Program-made: the position numbers and the translations under genes
Assembly (NCBI GenBank): GCA_016199325.1
Contig: JACQGW010000220.1
Coordinates: forward strand, 1 to 12,518
DNA from: Chloroflexota bacterium
GTDB taxonomy: Bacteria > Chloroflexota > Dehalococcoidia > JACQGW01
DNA length: 12,518 nt
Reading direction: 5' to 3'
Notes under the pieces: model-generated
Seen by the model: the letters and a program-made list of their open reading frames with translations, nothing else
Told to the model about the DNA's origin: nothing
Database searches by the model: none
In this document: positions 6,322-12,518 of the stretch, piece by piece
How the letters are laid out: every line of letters starts with the position of its first letter
Numbering within the stretch: the first letter of the stretch is position 1

Positions 6322-7528
6322 CCGGCCCTCGCCCGGCGACGTAGCGCGGCAGGAAGCTTGCCTCCAGGGCGGCGAAGGTGCCGGCGTCGATGGCTTCTCG
6401 GATGCGGTGGACGAGCTGGACGACGAAGGAGAGGTTGTGAATGGTCGCCAGCCGGTAGCCGAGCAGCTCTGCGGCGATGAACAGGTGCCGCAGGTAGCCT
6501 CGCGAGAAGCGGCGACAGGTGAAGCAGCGGCAGTCCTCCTCGATGGGACGCCGGTCCTCGCGGAATCGGGCGTTGCGAATGCTGATCTTGCCGTCGTGAG
6601 TGTAGAGGACGCCGTGCCGGGCGAGGCGTGTGGGCGCGACGCAGTCGAAGGTGTCGCAGCCGCGGGCGATGCAGGGGAAGAGGTCCTCCGGCTCACCGAT
6701 ACCGAGCAGGTGGCGCGGCTTGTCCTCCGGCAGCACCGCAACCGTCCATTCGATAACGCGGTGCATGTCCTCTTTCGACTTGCCGAGCGAGCCGCCGATG
6801 CCAAATCCCTCGAAGGGCAGTGAGCCGATGAAGCAAGCGCTGGCCTCCCGCAGGTCCGGGTATTCGCCGCCCTGGACGATGCCGAAGAGTGCCTGGCTCG
6901 GCGACCGCCTGCCCTCCAGGCAGCGCAGCGCCCAGCGATGGGTCCGCTCCATCGCCAGACGGGTGTAGTCGTAGCCCGAGAGCGGCGAGGTGCATTCGTC
7001 GAAGGCCATGATGACGTCGGCGCCGAGCTGCTCCTGGATGGCGATGCTCTTCTCGGGCGTCAGGCGGTGGGTCGAGCCGTCGATGTGGGAGACGAAGGTG
7101 ACGCCCTCCTCGTCGACCCGGGCGAGCTTCGGCCGGTTCTGGAGCTTCTCGACAGGCTCGACCTCGCCGCCTGGGAACATCTTGGCGATCTTGCCGACGC
7201 CGTGCTCGATGGCAAAGCCGAGGCTGAAGACCTGGAAGCCCCCGCTGTCGGTCAGGAGCGGGCCTTCCCAGCCCATGAACCGATGGAGGCCGCCAAAATG
7301 GGCGACGAGGTCGGCGCCGGGCCGGAGGTAGAGGTGGTACGTGTTGGCCAGGATCATCTGGCCGCCGAGGTCGAACACCTCCTCCGGGGTGAGGCTCTTG
7401 ACGGTCGCCTGGGTGCCGACCGGCAGGAAGGCAGGGGTCCGAACGGCGCCGTGGGGGGTGGTCAGGACGCCGGTTCGGGCCTGCAGGCCGGCGGCTCGGG
7501 TTGTGACGGCGAAGCTGGTCGCGGGCAT
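6311..7528 (-). CDS. tgt: tRNA-guanine transglycosylase (TGT), variant specificity loop
   Basis: TGT replaces guanine-34 of GUN-anticodon tRNAs with a 7-deazaguanine base. This 405-residue protein shows DSGGFQVFSL (94-103, with Asp94), MAFDECTSP (174-182), FGIVQGG (215-221), LLGIGEPEDL (274-283), FDCVAPTR (294-301, nucleophile Asp295) and the zinc site CRCFTC (333-338) with H348. The base-selectivity loop reads GIGGSLGKSKEDM (243-255). Aligned with classical bacterial enzymes (GGLAVGE), it is one residue shorter, lacks the valine at Zymomonas position 233, and has Lys250 where Glu235 sits. This suggests altered base preference, plausibly queuine. The Cys158 equivalent (Cys179) is kept. ATG 7528 overlaps the stop of the queuosine-salvage gene (TGATG), and no good ribosome site precedes it, so translation is probably coupled. 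The C-terminal GDE and stop lie in a heptamer repeat. Confidence 0.96.
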   Translation of the reverse strand: MPATSFAVTTRAAGLQARTGVLTTPHGAVRTPAFLPVGTQATVKSLTPEEVFDLGGQMILANTYHLYLRPGADLVAHFGGLHRFMGWEGPLLTDSGGFQVFSLGFAIEHGVGKIAKMFPGGEVEPVEKLQNRPKLARVDEEGVTFVSHIDGSTHRLTPEKSIAIQEQLGADVIMAFDECTSPLSGYDYTRLAMERTHRWALRCLEGRRSPSQALFGIVQGGEYPDLREASACFIGSLPFEGFGIGGSLGKSKEDMHRVIEWTVAVLPEDKPRHLLGIGEPEDLFPCIARGCDTFDCVAPTRLARHGVLYTHDGKISIRNARFREDRRPIEEDCRCFTCRRFSRGYLRHLFIAAELLGYRLATIHNLSFVVQLVHRIREAIDAGTFAALEASFLPRYVAGRGPGDE

Positions 7529-8490
7529 CAGTAGAAGATCGTCCGGGTGCGGTGGTACGGGCGCTCGTCGGCGGGCGCCGTCTGGCCGAGCTGCCAGAGG
7601 TACCAGTCGAGCTCATAGGCGGCGATGGGCCGGCCGCGCGCGGCAAGCGCCTGCCGGAGCAGCTCGACCCCCCAGATCGTCGCGGCGCGGATCTCGACCT
7701 CCTCGGGTGAGCCGGCCGGCAGCTCGACACGGCGGTCGACGCGGTCGGCCAGGTCCGGGGCGTAGAGGAGAACGCCGAAGCGCCGGAGCACCTGGGGCAC
7801 CTTGTAGTCGGCGAAGGCTGTGAGGCAGTCGAGGCGGGCCAGGTTGCCCCAGTCTCGCCCCTGGAAGGCGCCGAACAGGTCGGCGGCGCAGATCTGGGCG
7901 CGCTTGTAGAAGCGGACCGTCTGGCCGGCGTAGGTGGCGACGTCGTCGAAAGAAGGGAATCGCTGGGCGAGGAGGGCGGTAAGGCTCGGGGCGTCGAAGC
8001 CGGCCTCCTCGACGGCCACGGTGAAGCGGCCGCCGTAGCGCGCATTCAGCACGGCGCCCGCCTCGTGCAGGTTCGCGAGCCGTTCGTCGAGCATCGGGAT
8101 CTCGCCGTCTCCACGCAAGATGTCCGCCAGGCCGGCCCGGGTGAGCGCCCCGAGGAAGTCGGCGTCCCAGATCGGGACGCCGGCGACGACGGCCCGCTTG
8201 ACCGCCACCGCCAGCGCCCAGTAGCCGTTCAGCCGGCGGCCGTCGAGCACCACGGTCCACCTGGGCTCGCCCCAGAAGCAGAAGTTCAGGGCGTCCAGCG
8301 CCACGACGTAGTTGGCCGTCCGCCAGGTGCCGTCGTCGAAATGGATCTCCTGATCCCAGGCCGGCGGGCGCAACTCCTCCCGCACGAACCGGGCCGCCAG
8401 CGATTCGACGGCTGCGGGGTCGATGCGGACGGTGCGCGCCCGCTCGACGACGGGGCGGGTGGTCTGGAGGACGCCAAGCGGGTCGGGCAT
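7528..8490 (-). CDS. Queuosine salvage protein, DUF2419/Qng1 family (queuosine 5'-phosphate hydrolase)
   Basis: This 320-residue protein belongs to the DUF2419/Qng1 family, whose studied members hydrolyse queuosine 5'-monophosphate to release queuine base. Family blocks seen: HFDDGTWRTANYVVALDALNF (50-70), FWGEP (72-76), LNGYWALAVAVKRA (87-100), ILRGDGEIPMLDERL (124-138), FYKRAQICAADL (194-205), DCLTAFADYKVPQVLRR (221-237), EVEIRAATIWGVELL (264-278) and a C-terminal DWYLWQLGQ (295-303). Length matches the family (about 310-340). The ATG at 8490 has GGAG 8 nt upstream (8502-8499). The stop shares a base with the tgt start (TGATG), a tight link between queuine release and tRNA insertion. The family is mostly eukaryotic and scattered in bacteria; from memory it occurs in Sphaerobacter-type Chloroflexota. 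No queuine transporter or de novo queuosine gene is in the window. Confidence 0.92.
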   Translation of the reverse strand: MPDPLGVLQTTRPVVERARTVRIDPAAVESLAARFVREELRPPAWDQEIHFDDGTWRTANYVVALDALNFCFWGEPRWTVVLDGRRLNGYWALAVAVKRAVVAGVPIWDADFLGALTRAGLADILRGDGEIPMLDERLANLHEAGAVLNARYGGRFTVAVEEAGFDAPSLTALLAQRFPSFDDVATYAGQTVRFYKRAQICAADLFGAFQGRDWGNLARLDCLTAFADYKVPQVLRRFGVLLYAPDLADRVDRRVELPAGSPEEVEIRAATIWGVELLRQALAARGRPIAAYELDWYLWQLGQTAPADERPYHRTRTIFY

Positions 8491-8509
8491 TAGCGCGGCT
8501 CCGACGGAG

Positions 8510-8619
8510 AACGAACCGCAGGGGCGCAGAGAACGCAGAGGGGATCGCAGAGAATACAGCGGTCTTGTTCGTCTGTTCTTTGCGTCGTCTCTGCGTCCTC
8601 TGCGCCTCTGCGGTTCGTT
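8510..8619. repeat. Inverted CGCAGAG arrays between hyuB and the queuosine-salvage gene
   Basis: Positions 8510-8540 and 8589-8619 match as reverse complements at 29 of 31 bases around a 48-nt interior. The left arm has CGCAGAG at 8525, 8534 and 8546, preceded by CGCAG at 8517. The right arm has CTCTGCG at 8589, 8598 and 8606. Units are 8-12 nt apart on the left and 8-9 nt apart on the right, so the strict 7-nt rule of other arrays does not hold. The outer ends read AACGAACCGCAG and its complement. The whole 8491-8662 spacer holds no gene; the ribosome site of the salvage gene is at its edge, and no convincing promoter or preQ1 riboswitch was seen. No T-run follows on the minus strand. Confidence 0.85.
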
Positions 8620-8662
8620 GTGTTCGGTGTTGTTCGTCGTACAGTTCCCCGGTGACGCAGGG

Positions 8663-10378
8663 TCATTGGCTCGCCTCCTTTCGGGCTGCGCGCGCCTGGG
8701 TGGTCGCCGCCTGGTCGATTTCGAGGGAGTCGTCGAGGACGACGCCGTAGTCCTGGCGGGCGCGCTCGACCGAGACGAGCTCGTTCAGGACGTCGGCGCG
8801 GACGAGCTCGGGGTCGCGCTCCAGCGGGTCGTAGAAGCCGCCGCCGCCGGGCAGGCCCAGCACGATCTCGGTCCCGGGGTCGACCCAGATCGTCGCCTTG
8901 GGATTGGGCCGCTGGCCGTGGCTCAGGGAGTAGACGCCGGGGGCGCCCGGCAGGCCGCCGCCGAGGCCGCGCGCCGGGTTGTTCGTCCGATCGCAGAAGG
9001 GCGAGAAACGGTAGGGCTTGCCTGCGCGGATGCCGCGGATGACGAGCCAGTGGCCGAGACCGCCGCGGAAGCGGCCGGGGCCGCCCGAATCGATCCGGAA
9101 CTCGCGCTTGACGATCATGAGGGGCGACCGCGCTTCGACGATCTCGGCCGGCACGCCCTGGACGCCCGAGGGGAAGGCCGTGCTGGAGAGGCCGTCCTTG
9201 GTGGGTCGGGCGCCTGTGCCGCCGGAGTTGAAGAAGAGCATCGTAAAGCGGCTGCCCTGGTCGTCGTAGCCGTTGAACTGGACGTTCCAGAGGTTCGAGG
9301 ATCCCTCGGCGAGGACCTGGCCGGGGATGGCCCGGACGAGCGCGCCGTGGACGACGAGGGGCAGCCACTGGCCGACGATGTGGCGGGCGGCGACCGGTGC
9401 AGGCGGCCGGCAGTTGAGGATGCTGCCCGGGGGAGCCGTGATTGTGAGCGGCCGGAAGCTGCCCTCGTTGTTGGGCACCTCGGGTGCCAGGGCGCACTTG
9501 ACGCCGAAAGTCGTGTACGCCTCGGTGTAGTTCATGACGACGTTGATACCGTGGTCGCTCTGAGGCGAGGTGCCGGTGTAGTCGACATGCATCTCGTCAC
9601 CGCGAACGGTGATGGTCGCAGCGAGCGTCACCGGCTCGTCGTAGCCGTCCATCGTCACGCTGTTGCAGTAGACGCCGTCGGGGACGCGGGCGATGGCCTC
9701 GCGCATCGCCCGCTCCGAGCGGGCGATGACCTCGTCGGCCAGCGGGATGATGCTGGTCAGGCCGAACTCGTCCATGAACTCGAGGAGCCGCTCGCCGCCG
9801 ACGTCGTTGGCCGCGGTCATGGCGTAGAGGTCGCCGACGACGGCGTCGGGCGCGCGGACGTTGGCGCGGATGATCTTGAAGAGCTCCTCGTTGGGCTTGC
9901 CGGCGGCGAAGAGCTTCGTCATGGGGATGTGGAGCCCCTCCTCGAAGAGCTCGACGGCGTCGGCGGAGAACTGGCGGCCGCCGATGTCGGCCAGATGGCA
10001 GATGTTGCCGAAGAAGGCGATGAGCTCGCGGCCGCGGTAGATGGGCGTGACGACCGTCACGTCGTGAAAGTGGCCGGAGGTCTGCCAGGGGTTGTTGGTG
10101 ATGAGGACGTCGCCGGGCTCCAGCGTGTGGGCCGGGTAGGCGTCCAGACAGTGCTGGATACAGCGGGCCATCGAGTTGATGTGCCCCGGCGTGCCGGTGA
10201 CGGCCTGGGCGATCATATAGCCGCGGGTGTCGAAGGCACAGGCCGAGATGTCGCCGGCCTCGGCGACGGTGGGGCTGAAGGCGCTCCGGATGAGGGAGGC
10301 GGCCTGCTCGTTGACGACGGCGATCAGCCGGCTCCAGAAGACTTCAAGGGTCAGGGGATCGATGGACGACGAAACCAC
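8663..10378 (-). CDS. hyuB: Hydantoinase B / oxoprolinase family subunit (HyuB-like)
   Basis: A 571-residue protein of the hydantoinase B family (with 5-oxoprolinase and acetone-carboxylase relatives), acting with HyuA in ATP-dependent ring opening or carboxylation. Family landmarks counted from the GTG start: IDPLTLEVFWSRL (6-18), TNNPWQTSGHFHDVTV (94-109), CHLADIGGRQFSADAVELF (127-145, with the conserved metal-site type HxADIGG), a GGTGARPTKDG stretch and the C-terminal GLPGGGGFYDPLERDPE. The start is uncertain. An ATG at 10450 overlaps the hyuA stop (ATGATTGA) but its first 20 codons translate a heptamer array. GTG 10378 has GGGAGGTGA just upstream and fits the family N-terminus, so it is chosen. 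The substrate is unknown. The downstream spacer carries a repeat pair and then the queuosine-salvage genes. Confidence 0.9.
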   Translation of the reverse strand: MVSSSIDPLTLEVFWSRLIAVVNEQAASLIRSAFSPTVAEAGDISACAFDTRGYMIAQAVTGTPGHINSMARCIQHCLDAYPAHTLEPGDVLITNNPWQTSGHFHDVTVVTPIYRGRELIAFFGNICHLADIGGRQFSADAVELFEEGLHIPMTKLFAAGKPNEELFKIIRANVRAPDAVVGDLYAMTAANDVGGERLLEFMDEFGLTSIIPLADEVIARSERAMREAIARVPDGVYCNSVTMDGYDEPVTLAATITVRGDEMHVDYTGTSPQSDHGINVVMNYTEAYTTFGVKCALAPEVPNNEGSFRPLTITAPPGSILNCRPPAPVAARHIVGQWLPLVVHGALVRAIPGQVLAEGSSNLWNVQFNGYDDQGSRFTMLFFNSGGTGARPTKDGLSSTAFPSGVQGVPAEIVEARSPLMIVKREFRIDSGGPGRFRGGLGHWLVIRGIRAGKPYRFSPFCDRTNNPARGLGGGLPGAPGVYSLSHGQRPNPKATIWVDPGTEIVLGLPGGGGFYDPLERDPELVRADVLNELVSVERARQDYGVVLDDSLEIDQAATTQARAARKEASQ

Positions 10379-10380
10379 GG

Positions 10381-10389
10381 TCACCTCCC
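10381..10389 (-). promoter_or_regulatory. Ribosome binding site for the hyuB GTG start
   Basis: The minus strand reads GGGAGGTGA from 10389 to 10381, with 5 nt between GGAGG and GTG 10378. This strong site argues for GTG over the upstream ATG at 10450. Confidence 0.7.
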
Positions 10390-10395
10390 GGGGCG

Positions 10396-10444
10396 GGTTT
10401 GGGGTCCAGGGTCCAGGGTCTGGGGTTCGGAATCCACGGTTCTC
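10396..10444. repeat. GGTCCAG-type heptamer array in the hyuA-hyuB spacer
   Basis: Units start every 7 nt on the + strand: ggtttgg (10396), ggtccag (10403), ggtccag (10410), ggtctgg (10417), ggttcgg (10424), aatccac (10431) and ggttctc (10438), the last touching the hyuA stop codon. No facing inverted copy is present here. If hyuB were translated from ATG 10450 the array would encode a Pro-rich peptide (TPDPGPWTPNPP). Confidence 0.8.
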
Positions 10445-12518
10445 AATCATTGAGCTGGACCAGCAGGTTGAGATAGTCGTCGATGGTTGCGGTGGCGCGG
10501 GGGCCGAGGACGACGGTGGATTCGCGCTCTTCGACGATGGCCGGGCCGCTCAGCCGGGCGCCGGGACGCAGGCGGTAACGGTCGTAGACCGGGATCGGCC
10601 GGAAGCCGCCGAGCTCGGGGAAGTAGGCGGGGCGCTCGCCCTTGCGAGCGTCACCTGTCGAGGCGGCGGCGTCGTCCCCGGAGGGCGACCACGGGGGGTC
10701 GCCCCTGCGGAGATCGCCGGGGTCGTTCCTGCGGAGAGCGCGGTGGGCGCCTGTGAGCGCCGCGTCCGCTGGCGCAACGGCGCCGGTGGGCGCGGCGCCA
10801 TTGCGCCGCAGGGCGAGCTGGGGCGGCGGTCCCGAGACGAGGACGCGCCAGCTCATGGCTTCGACGGCGACGCCGGGGCAGGTTCGCTTGTACAGGGCGC
10901 GGTAGACGTCCTCGAAGCCGGCGAGCACCTGCTCGTAGCGCTCCAGACCAAGCGGGCCGGGCGGGATGGGTACGTTGATCTGGTGCGCCTGGCCGAACAG
11001 GCGCATGTCGGCGGTCCGCTCAACCGTGATCTGGTCCGATGGCACACCGGAGTCGGCGAGCAGTTGGCGGCCCTCGGCCTCCATCTCGGCGTAGAGCGCA
11101 CCGACGGCGGGCCAGTCGAGGCGGTCGAGGAGGCCGTAGGAGGAGCGGACGAAGTCGAAGGCGAGCGGGGCCGCGAGGAAACCGACGGTGGAGCCGACGC
11201 CGGCGGCAAACGGGCAGAGGATCTCCTTCAGCCCCAGGATCTCGGCGACCCGATACGCGTGGACGGGTCCGGCGCCGCCGAAGGCGAAGAGCGGGAAGCT
11301 GCGCGCGTCCTTGCCCCGCTCGACGGCGTGGATGCGGGCGGCGCCGGCCATGTTCTCGTTGACGAGCTGGTGGATGGCCCAGGCCGCCTCGACGACGCCC
11401 AGGCCGAGCGGCGCGGCGACGTGCTCGGCGATGGCGCGCTCGGCGGCGGCGACGTCCAGGCGCATCTGGCCGCCGAGGAAGAAGGTCGGGTCCAGGTAGC
11501 CGAGGACGAGGTCGGCGTCGGTGACCGTGGGCTGCCGGCCGCCCTGGCCGTAGCAGGCCGGGCCGGGCTGGGCGCCGGCGCTCTGGGGGCCGACCTTGAC
11601 GAGGCCGAACTGGTCCACGCGGGCGATGGAGCCGCCGCCGGCGCCGATCTCGATCATGTCGATGGCCGACGCCTTGATGGGCAGGCCGCTGCCCTTCTTG
11701 AACCGATAGACGCGGTCGATCTCGAATTCGGTGGTGACGAACGGGCGGCCCTGCTCGATGAGACAGGCTTTGGCGGTGGTGCCGCCCATGTCGAAGGAGA
11801 GCAGGTTTGGCCGGCCGACGAGGCGGCCCAAGTGGGCGGCGGCGAGGGCGCCGGCCGCGGGGCCGGACTCGATGAGGCGGACGGGGAACCGGCGAGCCGT
11901 GTCGACGGTGCAGACGCCGCCGGACGAGAGCATGATGAGCAGCCTGGCGGGCGAGCCGAGCGCGAGCAGCTCGCCCGCGATCCGGTCGAGGTACTGGGCC
12001 ATCACTCGCTGGACGTAGACGTTGGCGAGAGTTGTGGAGGTCCGCTCGTACTCGCGGATCTCGCCGACGACGTCGCAGGAGAGCGACAGGCGGACGCCCG
12101 GGAGAAGCTCGGCGAGGAGCGCGCCGACCTGGCGCTCGTGGGCGGGGTTCTGGAAGGAGTGGAGGAAGCAGACGGCGACGGCCTCGACGCCGGCGGCGCG
12201 GAGCCGATGGGCCAGGGCGCGCACCTCGGTCGGGTCGACGGGACGGTACACGGTGCCATCGGCGAGCAGCCGCTCGTCCAGCTCGAAGCGGAGGTGGCGG
12301 GGCGCGATGGGCCGGGGCCGGTCGAGGAAGATGTCGTACATGTCGAAGCGGTGCTCGCGGGCGATCTCGACGGCGTCCCGGAAGCCTTTCGTCGTGACGA
12401 GGGCCGTCCGGTCGCCCTTCCGCTCGATGATCGCGTTGGTGGCGAGCGTCGTGCCGTGGATCGCCGTCTGGAGCCGGTCGGCCGGCTGCCCGGCCAGCTC
12501 GAGGACCTGGCGCAGGCC
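10443..12518 (-). CDS. hyuA: Hydantoinase A / oxoprolinase family subunit (HyuA-like), 5' end outside window
   Basis: The reading frame is open to the right edge, so the gene is cut by the window and 691 residues are visible; the N-terminal GGT-type phosphate motif (about 50 residues) is missing. The first Met (residue 60, position 12341) is internal because conserved sequence precedes it: HGTTLATNAIIERKGDRTAL, then FRDAVEIAREHRFDMYDIFL. Further landmarks: SFDMGGTTAK (241-250, the second actin-fold phosphate motif), IEIGAGGGSIARVD, VGPQSAGAQPGPACYGQGG, FGGAGPVHAYRVAEILG (from about 412), and the C-terminal GPAIVEERESTVVLGP. HyuA proteins are the ATP-binding partner of HyuB. A Pro/Arg/Gly-rich linker (about 568-626) is much longer than I expect for the family and is built of hairpin repeats. 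The substrate is unknown. Confidence 0.93.
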   Translation of the reverse strand, partial: GLRQVLELAGQPADRLQTAIHGTTLATNAIIERKGDRTALVTTKGFRDAVEIAREHRFDMYDIFLDRPRPIAPRHLRFELDERLLADGTVYRPVDPTEVRALAHRLRAAGVEAVAVCFLHSFQNPAHERQVGALLAELLPGVRLSLSCDVVGEIREYERTSTTLANVYVQRVMAQYLDRIAGELLALGSPARLLIMLSSGGVCTVDTARRFPVRLIESGPAAGALAAAHLGRLVGRPNLLSFDMGGTTAKACLIEQGRPFVTTEFEIDRVYRFKKGSGLPIKASAIDMIEIGAGGGSIARVDQFGLVKVGPQSAGAQPGPACYGQGGRQPTVTDADLVLGYLDPTFFLGGQMRLDVAAAERAIAEHVAAPLGLGVVEAAWAIHQLVNENMAGAARIHAVERGKDARSFPLFAFGGAGPVHAYRVAEILGLKEILCPFAAGVGSTVGFLAAPLAFDFVRSSYGLLDRLDWPAVGALYAEMEAEGRQLLADSGVPSDQITVERTADMRLFGQAHQINVPIPPGPLGLERYEQVLAGFEDVYRALYKRTCPGVAVEAMSWRVLVSGPPPQLALRRNGAAPTGAVAPADAALTGAHRALRRNDPGDLRRGDPPWSPSGDDAAASTGDARKGERPAYFPELGGFRPIPVYDRYRLRPGARLSGPAIVEERESTVVLGPRATATIDDYLNLLVQLND
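10683..10807. repeat. Hairpin and tandem repeats inside the hyuA linker, in frame
   Basis: Three structures sit together. GGGCGACC (10683-10690) and GGTCGCCC (10697-10704) form a perfect 8-bp stem with a 6-nt loop. The 19 nt at 10695-10713 recur at 10719-10737 with two changes, a 24-nt period encoding LRRNDPGD and LRRGDPPW. GGCGCAACGGCGCC (10771-10784) faces GGCGCCATTGCGCC (10794-10807) with one mismatch. From memory, GGGGCGACC...GGTCGCCCC resembles a common interspersed intergenic repeat of Chloroflexota and other phyla. The frame stays open throughout. Confidence 0.75.

Noticed and set aside
6693..8045. A 450-codon minus-strand frame across tgt and the salvage gene
   Set aside because: Pro/Arg/Ser-rich out-of-frame reading of two recognised genes.
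8491..8662. preQ1 riboswitch or clear promoter upstream of the salvage gene
   Set aside because: No preQ1 aptamer-like pseudoknot or consensus -35/-10 pair was found; a TATTCT-like box near 8551 has no matching -35.
8423..10453. A 676-codon open frame on the + strand opposite hyuB
   Set aside because: Its product has the Ala/Gly/Asp/Val-rich composition of an antisense shadow in high-GC DNA, whereas the minus strand encodes a clear HyuB with family motifs.
12339..12341. Met codon at 12341 as start of hyuA
   Set aside because: Conserved HyuA sequence (HGTTLATNAIIERKG) continues upstream in frame to the window edge.

Overview
The window comes from a high-G+C bacterium, most likely a Chloroflexota member (Thermomicrobia-like), though this is inference. 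The supporting signs are a lipoprotein with a long Pro/Thr linker behind its lipobox, an LCP cell-wall ligase, a GT2/DUF2304 pair, a bacterial DUF2419 (queuosine salvage) protein, and spacers packed with short repeats of kinds I recall from Chloroflexota genomes. No taxonomic marker gene is present.

Left half, + strand: a CUT1 sugar ABC permease (142-1059) is followed 4 bp later by a GHL10/DUF187 glycosidase-like lipoprotein (1064-2812), a probable sugar-uptake/glycan-processing unit whose other transporter genes lie outside the window. A repeat-filled spacer with a TTGACA-type promoter precedes a GT2 glycosyltransferase (3072-3794), which overlaps a DUF2304 membrane protein (3791-4213) by ATGA. 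A 406-bp non-coding stretch holds a perfect 39-bp inverted repeat, direct repeats and hairpins. An extended -10 promoter then drives an LCP-family protein (4620-5879). These genes fit envelope glycan or polymer assembly.

Right half, - strand, in transcription order: hyuA (5' end beyond the right edge, to 10443), hyuB (10378-8663), a 172-bp repeat-containing spacer, a DUF2419/Qng1-type queuosine nucleotide hydrolase (8490-7528), tgt (7528-6311, coupled by TGATG), and a small NIPSNAP-like protein (6213-5893) that converges on the LCP gene. The qng1-tgt pair reads as a two-gene queuine-salvage cassette: Qng1 would free queuine and TGT insert it directly into tRNA. The TGT specificity loop differs from the classical preQ1-using enzymes, which supports but does not prove this.

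The most striking unexplained structure is outside the genes. Four junctions carry degenerate arrays with exactly 7-nt periodicity but different unit sequences (GAGTGAT; nnnTCAG; GTCATRC/TCATCAC; GGTCCAG). Three of these occur as facing inverted arrays. Other junctions carry a CGCAGAG inverted array, a CTGAGC...GAAGCAT type element and a 39-bp inverted repeat. Similar hairpin-forming repeats also appear in frame inside the C-terminal linker of hyuA. No tRNA, rRNA, CRISPR array or transposase gene was seen.
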